Source: CAVXYG01 sp963706835 (GTDB lineage: Bacteria > Actinomycetota > Actinomycetes > S36-B12 > GCA-2699445). From it: DNA of 64,000 bases. The position numbers and the translations under genes were made by a program. Each line of letters starts with the position of its first letter. Position 1 is the stretch's first letter. Of the stretch, positions 63,708-64,000 are shown in pieces. The notes beneath the pieces were generated by a model. It was not told where the DNA came from. It was given only the letters and a program-made list of their open reading frames with translations, and did no database searches. The DNA lies in assembly GCA_963706835.1 (NCBI GenBank), contig CAVPOB010000040.1, forward strand, positions 248,001 through 312,000, in the 5' to 3' direction.

Positions 63708-64000
63708 TGGACGGCCCCGTGCAACTGCTCGGCGTCGCCGCGTCCGGCCTGCTCGTGGCCCTCGCAGTGGGCCTGTCGGCGCGGGCGGGGCTCGGGCTTG
63801 AGCGCTCCCTGGTCGGCGCGGCCCTGCGCGCACTGGTGCAACTGGCCCTGCTGGGGTTGGTGCTCACCGCGATCCTGGCACCCGGTCGCCCGACCGCGCT
63901 GTCCTGGCTGTGGGTGGCGGTGATGATCGGCTTCGCCGGCTGGACGGTGCACCGACGCGTCCCGAGCGTGCCCCGCGTGGGATGGCTGGCCGCCGCGGCG
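63707..64000 (+). CDS. FetB/UPF0014-type permease, N-terminal part
   Basis: The first 98 residues of an integral membrane permease cut by the window end. Three hydrophobic segments are visible, with the family stretch LRALVQLALLGLVLTAIL and VAVMIGFAGWTVHRRVP. Partner of the FetA-like ATPase; in Escherichia FetAB exports iron under oxidative stress. Confidence 0.9.
   Translation, partial: MDGPVQLLGVAASGLLVALAVGLSARAGLGLERSLVGAALRALVQLALLGLVLTAILAPGRPTALSWLWVAVMIGFAGWTVHRRVPSVPRVGWLAAAA

Overview
The window is a chromosomal segment of a high-GC actinobacterium (Actinomycetota). The lineage is shown by the gene order argS-lysA-hom-thrC-thrB-rho-rpmE-prfA-prmC-sua5-glyA-wecA-atpI-atpBEFHAGDC, followed by the PduO-type adenosyltransferase and murA, and also by nucS, by many GTG starts and by strongly GC-biased third codon positions. 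I cannot assign a genus from the sequence alone.

Layout. 1-4320: the end of an aldehyde dehydrogenase, acetoacetyl-CoA synthetase and the mismatch endonuclease NucS. 4421-8759: an envelope-polymer block (fused CDP-alcohol phosphotransferase/cytidylyltransferase and two glycosyltransferases) and a 3-hydroxyacyl-CoA dehydrogenase. 8822-10761: murA and a corrinoid adenosyltransferase. 11448-19319: the complete F1Fo ATP synthase operon on the minus strand. 19357-34768: wecA, glyA, sua5, prmC, prfA, rpmE, rho, the threonine genes, lysA and argS, all minus strand. 34827-41714: small membrane proteins, the transglutaminase/alpha-E/ATP-grasp operon, a MhuD-like haem oxygenase, tRNA-Arg(CCG), a YbjN protein and haem A synthase. 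41812-51959: HAD phosphatase, sirtuin, a ThrE exporter split in two, Nudix, DsrE-like and HD proteins, a CcdA/thioredoxin pair and a two-component system. 52207-53629: wax ester synthase/DGAT. 53713-56924: a persulfide/sulfite detoxification operon under a CsoR/CstR-type palindrome. 57091-61613: a PIG-L deacetylase and a copper cluster (SCO, PCu(A)C, Tat-exported DyP peroxidase, His-rich membrane protein). 62402-64000: a YgaP-like membrane protein under a second CsoR-type palindrome, and the start of a FetAB-type metal transporter.

Two features cut across the window. First, six intergenic arrays of a 63-bp repeat (near 1.0, 11, 31, 46, 58 and 62 kb) look like one family of composite elements. 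Each unit holds two copies of TGCACCCG-NNN-CGGGGG, in which the triplet varies while the hairpin arms stay constant. Most arrays run several units one way and finish with two units inverted. The best-preserved one (30423-31605) is bounded by 13-bp terminal inverted repeats GCTCATCRCAATC, so the family may be a non-autonomous mobile element or a structured-RNA cassette. I do not recognise it.

Second, about 50 single-base indels interrupt 22 conserved genes, including atpA, atpD, rho, prfA, murA and glyA. Because these are normally essential and the reading frame resumes at once in another frame, I treat them as residual assembly errors (probably long-read consensus) rather than pseudogenes. 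About ten share one signature: an extra G between two C residues, three of them producing GACGCGTC. Spans given for interrupted genes run from the real start to the real stop across the indels.
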